From: CAYUQT01 sp964596165
GTDB taxonomy: Bacteria > Planctomycetota > Phycisphaerae > UBA1845 > JAFGLZ01
Length of the DNA stretch: 22,143 nt
Assembly (NCBI GenBank): GCA_964596165.1
Contig: CAZQTW010000087.1
Location: forward strand, 1-22,143
Direction of reading: 5' to 3'
The notes under the pieces are model-generated. The model saw only the letters and a program-made list of their open reading frames with translations. It was not told the DNA's origin and searched no databases. A program made the position numbers and the translations under genes. Position 1 is the first letter of the stretch, and each line of letters opens with the position of its first letter. Below, in pieces: positions 8,701-16,077 of this stretch.

Positions 8701-8855
8701 CGGATGATCGCCTGAGTCGTGGTGGTGGTGGGCCGGACGGCAGGTTGCGACTGCGTCGCGGGGATGGTCTCACCGGCATCGGCGTAACCCGCAAGAAGAC
8801 ACACGATGACAACCGGGGTCCATTCAACACGGCGACAGGTCAAGACGTCGAACAT
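5730..8855 (-). CDS. Secreted multidomain glycoside hydrolase-like protein (clan GH-A TIM barrel)
   Basis: This 1041-residue protein has a likely signal peptide with hydrophobic core VVIVCLLAGYADA and possible cleavage after residue 27. A Thr/Gln-rich linker follows. Next come a Rossmann/glutamine-amidotransferase-like part (about 80-175), a carbohydrate-binding-like beta region (about 195-370, FDFESGGLEAWSR start) and an Ig-like region. The C-terminal TIM barrel begins near DGRKWYAYGVNHMP. Candidate catalytic acids are E747 in YDLAWEPFVG (acid/base, where many clan members have Asn-Glu) and E911 in VMWAEFGMSAWDG (nucleophile), about 164 residues apart as expected for the clan. Polysaccharide degradation outside the cytoplasm is inferred; the substrate is unknown. 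It has its own promoter-like sequence. The family (GH2/GH5/GH42-like) cannot be fixed by eye. Confidence 0.75.
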   Translation of the reverse strand: MFDVLTCRRVEWTPVVIVCLLAGYADAGETIPATQSQPAVRPTTTTTQAIIRDAATQPKQTAVQDDVDLAKLGYQRSDRGNIAVLNGNWAGQDRSVIDTLTAALRKRGCNVVLIDADTFLNPRVVTPERFDLLVVTGGRRLPVEMAGTLKRYLGDRGNLIVLGTPLFAEPHCRVAGGWMTGAEMKAKLDATPTAKMLFDFESGGLEAWSRSSDKPANPVTFDVTAGGAAGSKRSMHVTIADLTGWETFQGPALPEGTLPSGHVLTCFWAKGGPRTRRLAIEWNERDGSRWIGTVPLTTQWQYYVLPPGRFPYWHDSITGDKRGKAGDRFNPARGVQIKFGLSFSHTGPDNGAHEFWVDQVGVAPCSIGDTTEPPRADFPATDLLWPTYKCYPTSDIRHIRPNGMQAMIDGRDLPTANSLWCPHQRPQGTGFNKGRAWRMITVAEAVGSGRAFRGPALAVMVSQPPQGRAHAWATLGSEDPTFLTAPRTVDALVGVAERMIDGVFLLEGGSEFYTYFQGETIRFGTRVVGTRRGGQEEIGLRLRISAGGAEVFAQTALISVRSGGPPTVFENTWGPDRLNPGGYTIVVELFRRNRVIDRVTHEIGVWEPKAKPQFVTTRDGDFYLDGRKWYAYGVNHMPSSGIGIEDGSYFEYYLGSRSYDPEIFDRELARIRAMGMNMVSAFIYHGANADRNLVDYIRRCDKYGLKVNLSLRPGTPMDFEWPKIRQMIVDNRLAQNDTVFAYDLAWEPFVGRQAERTRWDKQWGEWVQRRYGSIDHAEQAWAFKAPRNKEGYITNPTDAQCGADGEWRKQVADYRRFIDELVDTHYSEARRLVRSVDSNHLVSFRMTVAGDPTYNQASNMPYDFRSLIKGVDIFEPEGYGRIGDWQRVRPGLFTVAYARAVDPTKPVMWAEFGMSAWDGEAMQPSPKGLETAGKFYDDFLKMVVQSGANGAVCWWYPGGFRVGENSDFGIINCDGTDRPAAKVIRKYARRMTRPRDIPKPKEWIEYDPDHPAGIEGIYKQVERKFWQAVDAGKLPGLKAKK

Positions 8856-8954
8856 ATCGGGATGACTCCGAATAACGGCGCGCTACCGATCGTGTCGTGA
8901 GTCCGCCATGGGCGAGCACTTACCGCGACTCCAACACCCCAATTCGGGTCAATC

Positions 8955-8982
8955 ACTCTAAACCGGGGACGCTGGGTGTCAA
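8955..8982 (-). promoter_or_regulatory. Sigma70-like promoter for the glycosidase gene
   Basis: Read on the minus strand, a perfect TTGACA (8982-8977) is followed after 16 bp by TAGAGT (8960-8955). A transcript would begin about 90 nt upstream of the ATG at 8855. The match to consensus is good (6/6 and 4/6), but no experimental support is available from sequence. Confidence 0.55.
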
Positions 8983-9165
8983 GGGACGAACAGTCTACAA
9001 CGACGACCGGATCGGGACCCCGACTCGGCCTCGGGTCGAGCCGCGGCAAGCGGTCCGGCTCGGGACCACGACCCGACCGGTACGAGCTTGACGGGAGGCA
9101 AACGAGGTTTTTTTCCCGAGCCGGGTCGTTTCGCCCCGGTTTGACCGGGCGGGGAAGAGTCTGTC
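8983..9165. other. Non-coding GC-rich spacer with short internal repeats
   Basis: No gene is supported between the glycosidase promoter and the end of the oxidoreductase gene. The stretch holds a 13-bp direct repeat with one mismatch (TCGGGACCCCGAC at 9012-9024, TCGGGACCACGAC at 9060-9072). It also holds several overlapping CGGG/CCCG dyads and a run of seven T at 9108-9114. Short frames here have no family character. Confidence 0.5.
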
Positions 9166-9193
9166 GGAAAATCTGGAACGTGAAATACGTTCC
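9166..9193 (-). terminator. Candidate intrinsic terminator after the FAD oxidoreductase
   Basis: On the minus strand a perfect 7-bp stem, GGAACGT-ATTTC-ACGTTCC (9193-9175), is followed by AGATTTTCC. It lies about 97 bp downstream of the oxidoreductase stop. The stem is modest in GC and the T run is only four, so termination strength is uncertain. Confidence 0.4.
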
Positions 9194-9289
9194 GTGACAT
9201 AGGATGGGGCGCGCGTTCGCAAACTCTCATTCTTCGTTCCGTGGCGCTGGTTTTTCCGACCGTGTCGGCACCGTTCGGTCCCAACCTCA

Positions 9290-11062
9290 TCACGCATACG
9301 CACGAATCTCGAAGATTCTCGCCGGCGGAACGCCGTTGGTGCGAGTGATCACGATCCGAATGCCGGCGGTCTCGACGGGCTGGAATGAATGAACGCGCCG
9401 GCGCTGGTAGTTGCCGGTCACGCGGGCGACCGGACGCCAGTCGCTTCCGTCGCGAATCCGGAGCTCATAGTCGCGCACGGTTTCCGGCTGCGGACCGCGG
9501 ATCATCCGCTGGGTGTACCCGTTGCTGTGGGACAACGTCAGGCATCGCTCAAACCCCGTGTCGAACGTCAGGTGGACCCGACGGATGCGTTGAGTGCTGC
9601 CCCACGTCAGCTCAATGTGTTCCGGCCCATGCATCGCCTGCGATCGCCACTGGTTTGATTCTTCTCCGATCGTACGGGCGACGCCGTTGATGACGTTCGC
9701 GGCCGCGTAACCCGCCTGCTCGGTCGATGCCGTCACTCGGGCCGACCGCGCCAGGTCGGCCTCATCGGTATTCTTGCAGCCGAGGATCGTCTGGTCATCG
9801 CGAAGCAATACCTGCTGCAGGCGTGTGATCGCCGCCGGATCGCGGGCGATCTGGCGAGGGATCAGCTTGCCCTGTACGGCCATCGCGGCTGCCGTGCCGA
9901 TGGCCTGGCCCATCACCGCGCACGTTGCCATCACGCGGGTGCTGCCGAACGCGACGTGCGTGGCGCTGATATTCCGTCCGGCGAAGAACAGATTCAGAAT
10001 GTTCCGCGAATAAAGCGACCGGAGCGGGATGCTGTACGGCTGCTTGACGTGATGCTGCATGCAAGGCGCCACATGGGGGGAGTCGATGCCGTCCGGCGGG
10101 TGCAAATCGATCGACCAGCCCCCGTAGGCTACGCGGTCGTCAAAGAGGGTGGCCTCTTCAAGGTCCTGCTGGCGAAGGATGTGGTCGCCGATGAACCGCC
10201 GCGACTCGCGCTTGCCCGGCAACATGCCGATCCATTCGAGGGCCCAGGTATCGGCCTTGTGATCGCCGCCGTTCTTGACGTGGTCCCACAGGCCCAGGGC
10301 GATTCGCAGCAGCTCGTGGCGGATCATCCGATTGTCCTTGATCGTATCGAGCTGGCCGCCCCATTCGATCCACCAGTGGCCATACTCCAGTTCGCGATGC
10401 CCGCGAAGCCGCAGGTCGTTCTCGGTGAACTTCCGCGCCCACGGCGGGGCGACGAACGGCATGGGCCGGTTGTGGTTGCGAGCGGTGAACAGGATGGAAC
10501 TGCCGAGCGTCTGGCGGTCGGCCCGGTCGAGCGCGAACGACTCGCCGAATTCGCTCTTGGCCTCGCGACCGACTCGGAACTCGGCGCCGGCCTCGGCGCC
10601 CAGACGGCCGTCGCCGCTGCAATCACAGAAAACCGGCGCTTCGATGCGGAAGACATCCTCGGTCAGGTCGCTTCGGGCGACGGCGGCGGCAATTCGGTCC
10701 TTGCCCCGCATCTCGACGCCGCAGCAGGCGGTGTCGAGCAGGAGCGTGATGTTCGGCTCGGCGGCGACCTTCTCATAGAGCAGCAGGTCGAAGAGGGCGG
10801 CGGACCGATGTGGATTGTGCACGGCGTCGTCGAGTCGGATTTCGTCGATGATGCCGCTCTCTCGCCAACCGGGCCGATGTCCGCTCTCGTCGGCGCCGCA
10901 AATGTGCATCCGGACTTCGCTGCTGGCGTTTCCGCCGAGCACCGAACGGTCCTGCACCAGGACCACCTTCGCCCCGTTGCGTGCGGCCGCCAACGCGGCA
11001 CACACCCCCGCCATCCCTCCGCCGACGACAACGACGTCCGATTTCAAACGCTGCTCGTTCAT
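9290..11062 (-). CDS. FAD-dependent oxidoreductase with C-terminal discoidin-like domain
   Basis: This 590-residue protein begins with a Rossmann FAD-binding motif, VVVVGGGMAGVCAALAAARN (GxGxxG near residue 13), followed by VLGGNASSEVRM. That second motif is typical of the FAD_oxidored family (PF12831). EAPVFCDCSGDGRLGAEAGA and the late dinucleotide-binding segment LNLFFAGRNISATHVAFGST also match that family. Residues about 440-590 form a beta-rich F5/8C-like (discoidin) module with NQWRSQAMHGPEHIELTWG and VRDYELRIRDGSDW. Such architecture is frequent in Planctomycetota and related groups, where substrates are unknown; sugar or glycan oxidation is a guess. No clear signal peptide is present, which is odd for a protein with a glycan-binding-type domain. 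ATG 11062 has GGAG about 10 bp upstream. The neighbouring glycosidase is co-oriented but separated by 434 bp. Confidence 0.85.
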   Translation of the reverse strand: MNEQRLKSDVVVVGGGMAGVCAALAAARNGAKVVLVQDRSVLGGNASSEVRMHICGADESGHRPGWRESGIIDEIRLDDAVHNPHRSAALFDLLLYEKVAAEPNITLLLDTACCGVEMRGKDRIAAAVARSDLTEDVFRIEAPVFCDCSGDGRLGAEAGAEFRVGREAKSEFGESFALDRADRQTLGSSILFTARNHNRPMPFVAPPWARKFTENDLRLRGHRELEYGHWWIEWGGQLDTIKDNRMIRHELLRIALGLWDHVKNGGDHKADTWALEWIGMLPGKRESRRFIGDHILRQQDLEEATLFDDRVAYGGWSIDLHPPDGIDSPHVAPCMQHHVKQPYSIPLRSLYSRNILNLFFAGRNISATHVAFGSTRVMATCAVMGQAIGTAAAMAVQGKLIPRQIARDPAAITRLQQVLLRDDQTILGCKNTDEADLARSARVTASTEQAGYAAANVINGVARTIGEESNQWRSQAMHGPEHIELTWGSTQRIRRVHLTFDTGFERCLTLSHSNGYTQRMIRGPQPETVRDYELRIRDGSDWRPVARVTGNYQRRRVHSFQPVETAGIRIVITRTNGVPPARIFEIRAYA

Positions 11063-11446
11063 GGCCCTTCACTCCGACCGGTGCCGTCCGTGGATAAGAT
11101 GATACCACCGAACCCCCCAGGTCCTCACGGGGGTCGTCGTCGCGCGCAACTTCGGTCGCCTATCGAGCCGGGCTTGTCTGGTTTTCCAAGGGGGGCTTTC
11201 GCCGCCGCCCGAGACGACAATGGGGAACGGCAGGTTTACACCTCCCATTCCCCATGCGCCGATCGTCGGCTCACGAACTTCGTGGGTCCGCGACGGATTT
11301 CAGAACTCCCCAGGAGCAACCCTAGCCGAACGACTCTCAGCATGAGCACGGCCGGACCGCTAGCAAAGGCTTTACCGAAGCGGCATCCAGTTTATCCGGC
11401 GCGCCTCTCCGCATTCAGCAGATTCGCCAAGCTCAGCAGTTTACAC
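11063..11446. other. Non-coding spacer between divergent gene blocks
   Basis: This spacer separates the minus-strand metabolic block from the plus-strand defence-like operon. It should hold the oxidoreductase promoter; a TATCAT at about 11102-11107 on the minus strand is the best -10 seen, without a good -35. It also holds the nested dyad at 11220-11255. No gene is supported. Confidence 0.5.
11220..11255. other. Symmetrical nested stem-loop
   Basis: An outer stem of 8 bp (ATGGGGAA with TTCCCCAT) and an inner stem of 4 bp (AGGT with ACCT, loop TTAC) are separated by symmetrical 4-nt internal loops. All pairs are perfect. No T run follows on either strand, so a terminator is not well supported. 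It could be an operator, a small-RNA element or a repeat. Confidence 0.45.
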
Positions 11447-11474
11447 TTGTGAACACCGGCGAAATACAGATAAT
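11447..11474 (+). promoter_or_regulatory. Candidate promoter of the defence-like operon
   Basis: TTGTGA at 11447-11452 and GATAAT at 11469-11474 are separated by 16 bp, with an expected transcript start near 11481. The HTH gene begins about 55 bp further on. The start region lies inside the dyad at 11474-11506. Confidence 0.45.
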
Positions 11475-11506
11475 AGTCGCTGTGATAGGTGGACTATCCG
11501 CGACTA
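11474..11506 (+). promoter_or_regulatory. Dyad at the operon transcription start (candidate operator)
   Basis: TAGTCGC and GCGACTA form a perfect 7-bp inverted repeat. Inside it GATAG and CTATC form a second 5-bp stem with loop GTGGA. The dyad begins at the last base of the proposed -10 and covers the expected start point, a position suited to repression. The adjacent HTH gene product is a natural candidate binder; that is inference. Confidence 0.45.
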
Positions 11507-11534
11507 CACGGAACGGCGTGCATTGGAGCAGCCT

Positions 11535-11738
11535 ATGGCGGTCAAACGCGATGAGATCATGACGATGGACGAGCTGGCGGAATACCTGAAGATTTCGAAG
11601 TCCACGCTCTATAAGCTCGCCGTCGAGAACAAGATCCCCGGGACGAAGATCGGCAAGCGATGGCGATTTCACAAGGACGCCATCGACGAGTGGGTAAAAC
11701 ACGGCCCTGATGCGACGACCAGCGAGGTTGAACCATGA
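11535..11738 (+). CDS. Excisionase/MerR-like helix-turn-helix DNA-binding protein
   Basis: This 67-residue protein consists almost entirely of an HTH_17 (excisionase family) winged-helix domain. The pattern is MTMDELAEYLKISKSTLYKL, AVENKIPGTKIGKRWRFHK, then DAIDEWV. The start at ATG 11535 is preferred because GGAG (11525-11528) lies 6 bp upstream; an in-frame TTG at 11523 would place that site inside the gene. Such small proteins bind DNA as regulators or as recombination directionality factors. No integrase is present, so a regulatory role for the following genes is more likely. Its stop overlaps the next gene's ATG (ATGA at 11735), so the two are translationally coupled. Confidence 0.85.
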   Translation: MAVKRDEIMTMDELAEYLKISKSTLYKLAVENKIPGTKIGKRWRFHKDAIDEWVKHGPDATTSEVEP

Positions 11739-13217
11739 AAAGGTTGATCTTCATCAGCAGCGTGCAGAAGGAACTGGCTGCCGAGCGGCGGGCGCTGAAG
11801 GACTACATCCAGGGGGATGCGCTACTGGGACGGTTCTTCGAGGTATTCCTGTTCGAGGATCAGCCTGCCTCTGACCGTCGCGCCGATAAAGTCTATCTCA
11901 GCGAAGTGGACCGATGTGTACTTGGGCCTACTGGGCAATGAGTACGGCTATGAAGACGACAAAGGATTATCCCCCACAGAGCGCGAGTTTGACCAGGCTA
12001 CTGCAGCCGGAAAAGAACGCTTGATGTTCGTCAAGGGCGACAAGGACTCCTCACGCCACCCGAAGATGCAGGCTTTCGTGCACAAGGCCGGGAATCAACT
12101 GATTCGGCGACGATTCGGAAGCATCCCTGAATTAACCGCACTCGTATACTCCAGCCTCGTCGAATGCTTGGTTAGAGCCGGAACTGTCCGCACACGTCCA
12201 TTCGACGCCGCAGCCTGTCCTGAAGCTACGCTTGGCGATCTCTCCCGCGCGAAGGTACAGGAGTTTTTAGCTCGTGCCCAAGCAGAGCGCAACTACACAA
12301 TTGGTCCCCGCACGCCAACCGAAAAGGCTCTGGCGCATCTGAACCTGTTGGATGCTGGAAAGCCCAGTCATGCGGCGATCCTCTTGTTTGGCAAAGAGCC
12401 CCAAAAGTTTCTCACTACATCAGAAGTCAAGTGTCTGCAGTTCCACGGCACGACCGTCGCCAAGCCGATTCCGGACTACAAGATTTACAAAGGCACTGTT
12501 TTCGAGCTGGTGGATCAGGCGGTGGGCTTCGTTATGTCGAAGGTCGCGGCGTCAGTCGGCACGCGGGCCCAGAGTAATCGCGCCCCGGACACCTATGAGT
12601 TGCCACGGCTTGCGGTTTCCGAGGCCATCGTCAACGCCGTTGCCCACCGTGACTATTCCTCCAACGCCTCCGTCCAAGTAATGCTTTTCGCCAACCGGCT
12701 GGAAATAATATGGAATCCCGGCGAGCTTCCGCCTTCGCTCACGCCCAAGTCCCTCCGAGCTCCCCATGCCTCGATTCCTCGTAACCCGCTCATCGCCGAG
12801 CCGCTGTTCCTCACGCGGTACATCGAAAAGGCCGGGACCGGCATCTTGGACATGATCGGCCTGTGCAAGGAGGCCAAGCTCCGCCCGCCCGAATTCCGGC
12901 AGGAGAGTGGGCAGTTCATCCAGACCCTCTGGCGGCCCCAAACCGCCGTAGAGGCCCAAGTCGAGGCCCAAGTCGAACTGACCAAGTGGCAGATGAGCAT
13001 CCTGACCGAATGTTCTCGGAGCGAGAGTACCGGAAAGGAACTCTTGGCTGTTGCGGGCTACCGAAATCGCACAGGGAACTTCAAGAAGGGGCTACGGCGA
13101 CTCATCGATGAGCGACTTATCGAATACACGATTCCCGACAAGCCGAACAGCAGGTTGCAGAAATACCGACTGACCAACAAGGGTCGTGCCCGCTTGACCA
13201 AGGAACACGGCAAATGA
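11735..13217 (+). pseudogene. DUF4062 plus AlbA/RecG-like ATP-binding protein, interrupted by a frameshift
   Basis: The first frame (ATG 11735) encodes MKRLIFISSVQKELAAERRA, the DUF4062 N-terminus, as far as YLSEVDRC, then reaches a stop at 11939-11941. The continuation DVYLGLLGNEYGYED, with LSPTEREFDQATAAGKERLM, is in the +1 frame from about 11913 to the TGA at 13215-13217. Comparison with the DUF4062 pattern (DRCDVYxGLxGNEYG) points to a loss of 5 nt, or gain of 1, at 11909-11918. After it come a central region, the ATP-binding-type block LAVSEAIVNAVAHRDYS with RLEIIWNPGELPP and YIEKAGTGILDM, an EAQVEAQVE repeat and a winged-helix tail (NSRLQKYRLTNKGRARL). The rest of the frame is well preserved, so a recent mutation, a sequence error or programmed frameshifting are all possible. 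The end overlaps the helicase ATG. Confidence 0.75.
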
Positions 13218-16066
13218 AGACCGCTTATCACAGCCAGTATTGGGCACACGCCCTGACCCTTCGCGGGTCTGGTGGCGACATTGCTGCGCTGTCACGGTCC
13301 ATTGCCAATGCGCGGGTTGACCTCAATCCCCATCAGATCGATGCAGCGCTGTTTGCTCTCCGCTCGCCGTTCACCAACGGGGCGATCCTGGCCGACGAGG
13401 TCGGTTTGGGCAAGACCGTCGAGGCGGGCATCGTGCTTTCCCAGAAGTGGGCCGAACGCCGCCGTCGCATCCTCATCGTCGTGCCTGCCATGCTCCGCAA
13501 GCAGTGGCAGCAGGAGTTGAGCGAGAAGTTCTTCATCCCTTCCGAGGTCTTGGACACGCATGTGGTCGGACGGCTGCGGAAGAATGGCGGCGGCAACCCG
13601 TTCGATCAGAAGGACAAGGCCATCATCTGTTCATATAATTTCGCTGCCGCCAAGGCGGCTGCTCTTGCGCAAGTCCCATGGGATATGGTTGTGATCGATG
13701 AAGCGCACCGCCTGCGAAACGTCCACCGCTCGCGCACACGGCTTGCGAACAACCCGGCCGCGCAGAAGACGATGGCCCACCGTATCGTCGAGGCTATTGG
13801 CAAGGCCCCCAAACTCCTGCTCACCGCCACGCCGCTGCAGAACTCGCTCCTCGAGTTGTTCAGCCTGGTCAGTGTGATCGATCCCCACGTATTCGGCGAC
13901 GCGACGTCATTCCGCGAGCAGTTCATCAACAACAATGACGAACTAAGCCGCAACGTCCAACTCAAACAGCGACTCGCCCCGGTCTGCACGCGGACGCTCC
14001 GCAAACAGGTGACCGAGTACATCCCGTTCACCAATCGCGTCCCGATCACCCAGGAGTTCTTACCTACAGACCAGGAGCAGGCCCTTTACGACGAAATCAC
14101 AGGCTATCTCCAGCGGGAAGTGCTCTACGCACTGCCCGCAAGCCAACGCCAACTCATCACGATGGTGTTGCGGAAGTTGCTGGCCTCGTCCACGTTCGCC
14201 ATTGCCCGGACGCTCCGCCGCCTGGCGGATCGCCTCGAAAACCTCCAGGGCCAGCTTGATCTGCTTGATGATGAAGACCTGGAAGGGATCGACGAACTGG
14301 CCGACGAATATGGCGAGGACGCAGAGGAGGAAGCGGAAGAAAAGATCGACCCGGCGAAGCTCAAAGGCGAATTGGAAGACCTCCGGCGTTACGCCGACCT
14401 CGCTGCCCGAATTGCCCACAACGCCAAGGGCGACGCCTTGCTGCCCGCCCTCAAAACGGCATTCGCCAAAGCCGAGGCACTCGGCGCGCCTCGCAAGGCT
14501 GTCATCTTTACCGAATCCCGTGAGACCCAGACGTACCTCTTCGACCTGCTGACTGCCAACGGATACGACGGTCAGATTGCCACGATCAACGGAACGAACA
14601 ACCAGCCTCACCACGCCGCCATCTACGAAAACTGGTTGGCCAAGCACCAGGGAACCGACCGCGTGACCGGCTCGCGTGCCGTGGACATGAAGGCGGCCAT
14701 CGTCGAGCATTTCCGGGACGAAGCCACAATCCTGATTGCCACTGAAGCCGCCGCCGAGGGCGTCAACCTTCAGTTCTGCTCGCTGGTGGTCAACTTCGAC
14801 CTGCCCTGGAACCCGCAACGCATCGAGCAACGCATCGGCCGATGCCATCGGTACGGCCAGAAGCACGACGTGGTCGTCGTCAACTTCCTCAACCGCCGCA
14901 ACGAGGCCGACAAGCGGGTGTATGAGCTGCTCAGCGAGAAGTTCCGCCTCTTTGACGGCGTCTTTGGCGCATCCGACGAGGTGCTTGGGGCGCTGGAATC
15001 CGGCGTGGATATCGAGCGCCGCATCGCTGCGGTCTACCAGACCTGCCGAACCAACGCCGAGATTCAAGCCGCCTTCGACGCCCTCCAGGCGGAACTGGAC
15101 GCCAAGATTCAGGCTCGCCTGGCCGCGACCCGGCAAGCGTTGCTCGAACATTTCGACGAGGACGTGCGCTCGCGGCTCAAGATCAGCCGCGACAAGACCT
15201 TCGAATGCCTCTCGCAGCGGGAGCGATGGCTGCTGGACCTGACGCGGGTCGAACTCGACGGGCAGGCCCAGTTCGACACCCAACGCCCGCGATTCCATTA
15301 CAACGGAACCGAGGCTCCTCAGGGCTGGTACAACCTCGACTGGAAGGCTGCCGAAACGGCCGGAGAACATTTCTACCGGCCTGACCATCCGCTGGCCTTG
15401 CGGCTCATCGAGCGGGCTATCGCCCGCAAACTGCCGGTTGCCGAGATCACGCTGGACTACACAAATCATCCCTCGAAGATCAGCGTCATCGAGCCGCTGG
15501 TCGGCCAGTCTGGCTGGCTGGAGGTCTCAAAGCTCAGCGTGTCGGCTGTGGAGGTTGACGAGTTCCTCGTCTTCGCCGCCAGGACCGACCACAAGCAGGT
15601 TCTCGATGAGGAAATCTGCCGCAAGCTCCTCTCGCTCCCGGCCACGCTCGGCCCCGAAACCACAGACGCCCCCGACCTGTCCGACCTGCGGAAGGCCGAG
15701 GTCGCCGCCCGCCTGGGCGAGATCGATACCCGCAACGGTCGGCTCTTCGACGAGGAAGTCCTCAAGCTCGACCGTTGGAGCGAAGACCTCAAGCTGTCGC
15801 TCGAACACGAGATCAAGGAACTCGACAAGCAGATTCGTGAGCTTCGGCGCTCGGCCGCCCTGGCCCAGTCCTTGCAGGACAAGCTGAACCATCAAAAACA
15901 ACTGCGCGAACTCGAACGCCGCCGCAATACCAAGCGCCGTGAGCTCTTCGACGCCCAGGACGCCATTGACACGCAGCGGGAAGAGTTGATTGGCAAGATC
16001 GAGAAGCAGTTGAAACACAGCAGGGCAATCCAGACGCTGTTCACCATCCGGTGGAAGGTTCACTGA
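13214..16066 (+). CDS. SNF2/RapA-like DEAH-box helicase (SF2)
   Basis: This 950-residue ATPase has the SF2/SNF2 motifs in order. They are the Q-motif-like LNPHQIDAALFAL, Walker A DEVGLGKTVEAG (about 60-71), motif Ia LIVVPAMLRKQW, the DEAH box VVIDEAHRLRN (about 158-168) and motif III LLLTATPLQNS. The C-terminal helicase lobe has AVIFTESRETQTYLF, ATEAAAEGVNLQFCSLVVN and QRIEQRIGRCHRYGQ. A strongly acidic insert (DDEDLEGIDELADEYGEDAE, about 350-380) separates the lobes. Residues about 830-940 are coiled-coil-like. It probably translocates on double-stranded DNA. Related helicases occur in DISARM (DrmD) and other restriction-type islands, but the other DISARM genes are absent. It overlaps the upstream gene by 4 bp and sits 11 bp from the OLD nuclease gene, suggesting a joint function. 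Confidence 0.88.
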   Translation: MKTAYHSQYWAHALTLRGSGGDIAALSRSIANARVDLNPHQIDAALFALRSPFTNGAILADEVGLGKTVEAGIVLSQKWAERRRRILIVVPAMLRKQWQQELSEKFFIPSEVLDTHVVGRLRKNGGGNPFDQKDKAIICSYNFAAAKAAALAQVPWDMVVIDEAHRLRNVHRSRTRLANNPAAQKTMAHRIVEAIGKAPKLLLTATPLQNSLLELFSLVSVIDPHVFGDATSFREQFINNNDELSRNVQLKQRLAPVCTRTLRKQVTEYIPFTNRVPITQEFLPTDQEQALYDEITGYLQREVLYALPASQRQLITMVLRKLLASSTFAIARTLRRLADRLENLQGQLDLLDDEDLEGIDELADEYGEDAEEEAEEKIDPAKLKGELEDLRRYADLAARIAHNAKGDALLPALKTAFAKAEALGAPRKAVIFTESRETQTYLFDLLTANGYDGQIATINGTNNQPHHAAIYENWLAKHQGTDRVTGSRAVDMKAAIVEHFRDEATILIATEAAAEGVNLQFCSLVVNFDLPWNPQRIEQRIGRCHRYGQKHDVVVVNFLNRRNEADKRVYELLSEKFRLFDGVFGASDEVLGALESGVDIERRIAAVYQTCRTNAEIQAAFDALQAELDAKIQARLAATRQALLEHFDEDVRSRLKISRDKTFECLSQRERWLLDLTRVELDGQAQFDTQRPRFHYNGTEAPQGWYNLDWKAAETAGEHFYRPDHPLALRLIERAIARKLPVAEITLDYTNHPSKISVIEPLVGQSGWLEVSKLSVSAVEVDEFLVFAARTDHKQVLDEEICRKLLSLPATLGPETTDAPDLSDLRKAEVAARLGEIDTRNGRLFDEEVLKLDRWSEDLKLSLEHEIKELDKQIRELRRSAALAQSLQDKLNHQKQLRELERRRNTKRRELFDAQDAIDTQREELIGKIEKQLKHSRAIQTLFTIRWKVH

Positions 16067-16077
16067 AAGGGGCACCT

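Noticed and set aside
9956..11452. Long plus-strand open frame (498 codons) opposite the FAD oxidoreductase
   Set aside because: It is antisense to a gene with clear FAD-binding motifs, has no family character, and is explained by high GC third-position bias.
14060..15469. Minus-strand open frame (469 codons) opposite the SNF2 helicase
   Set aside because: The sense strand carries ordered helicase motifs; the antisense frame is compositional.
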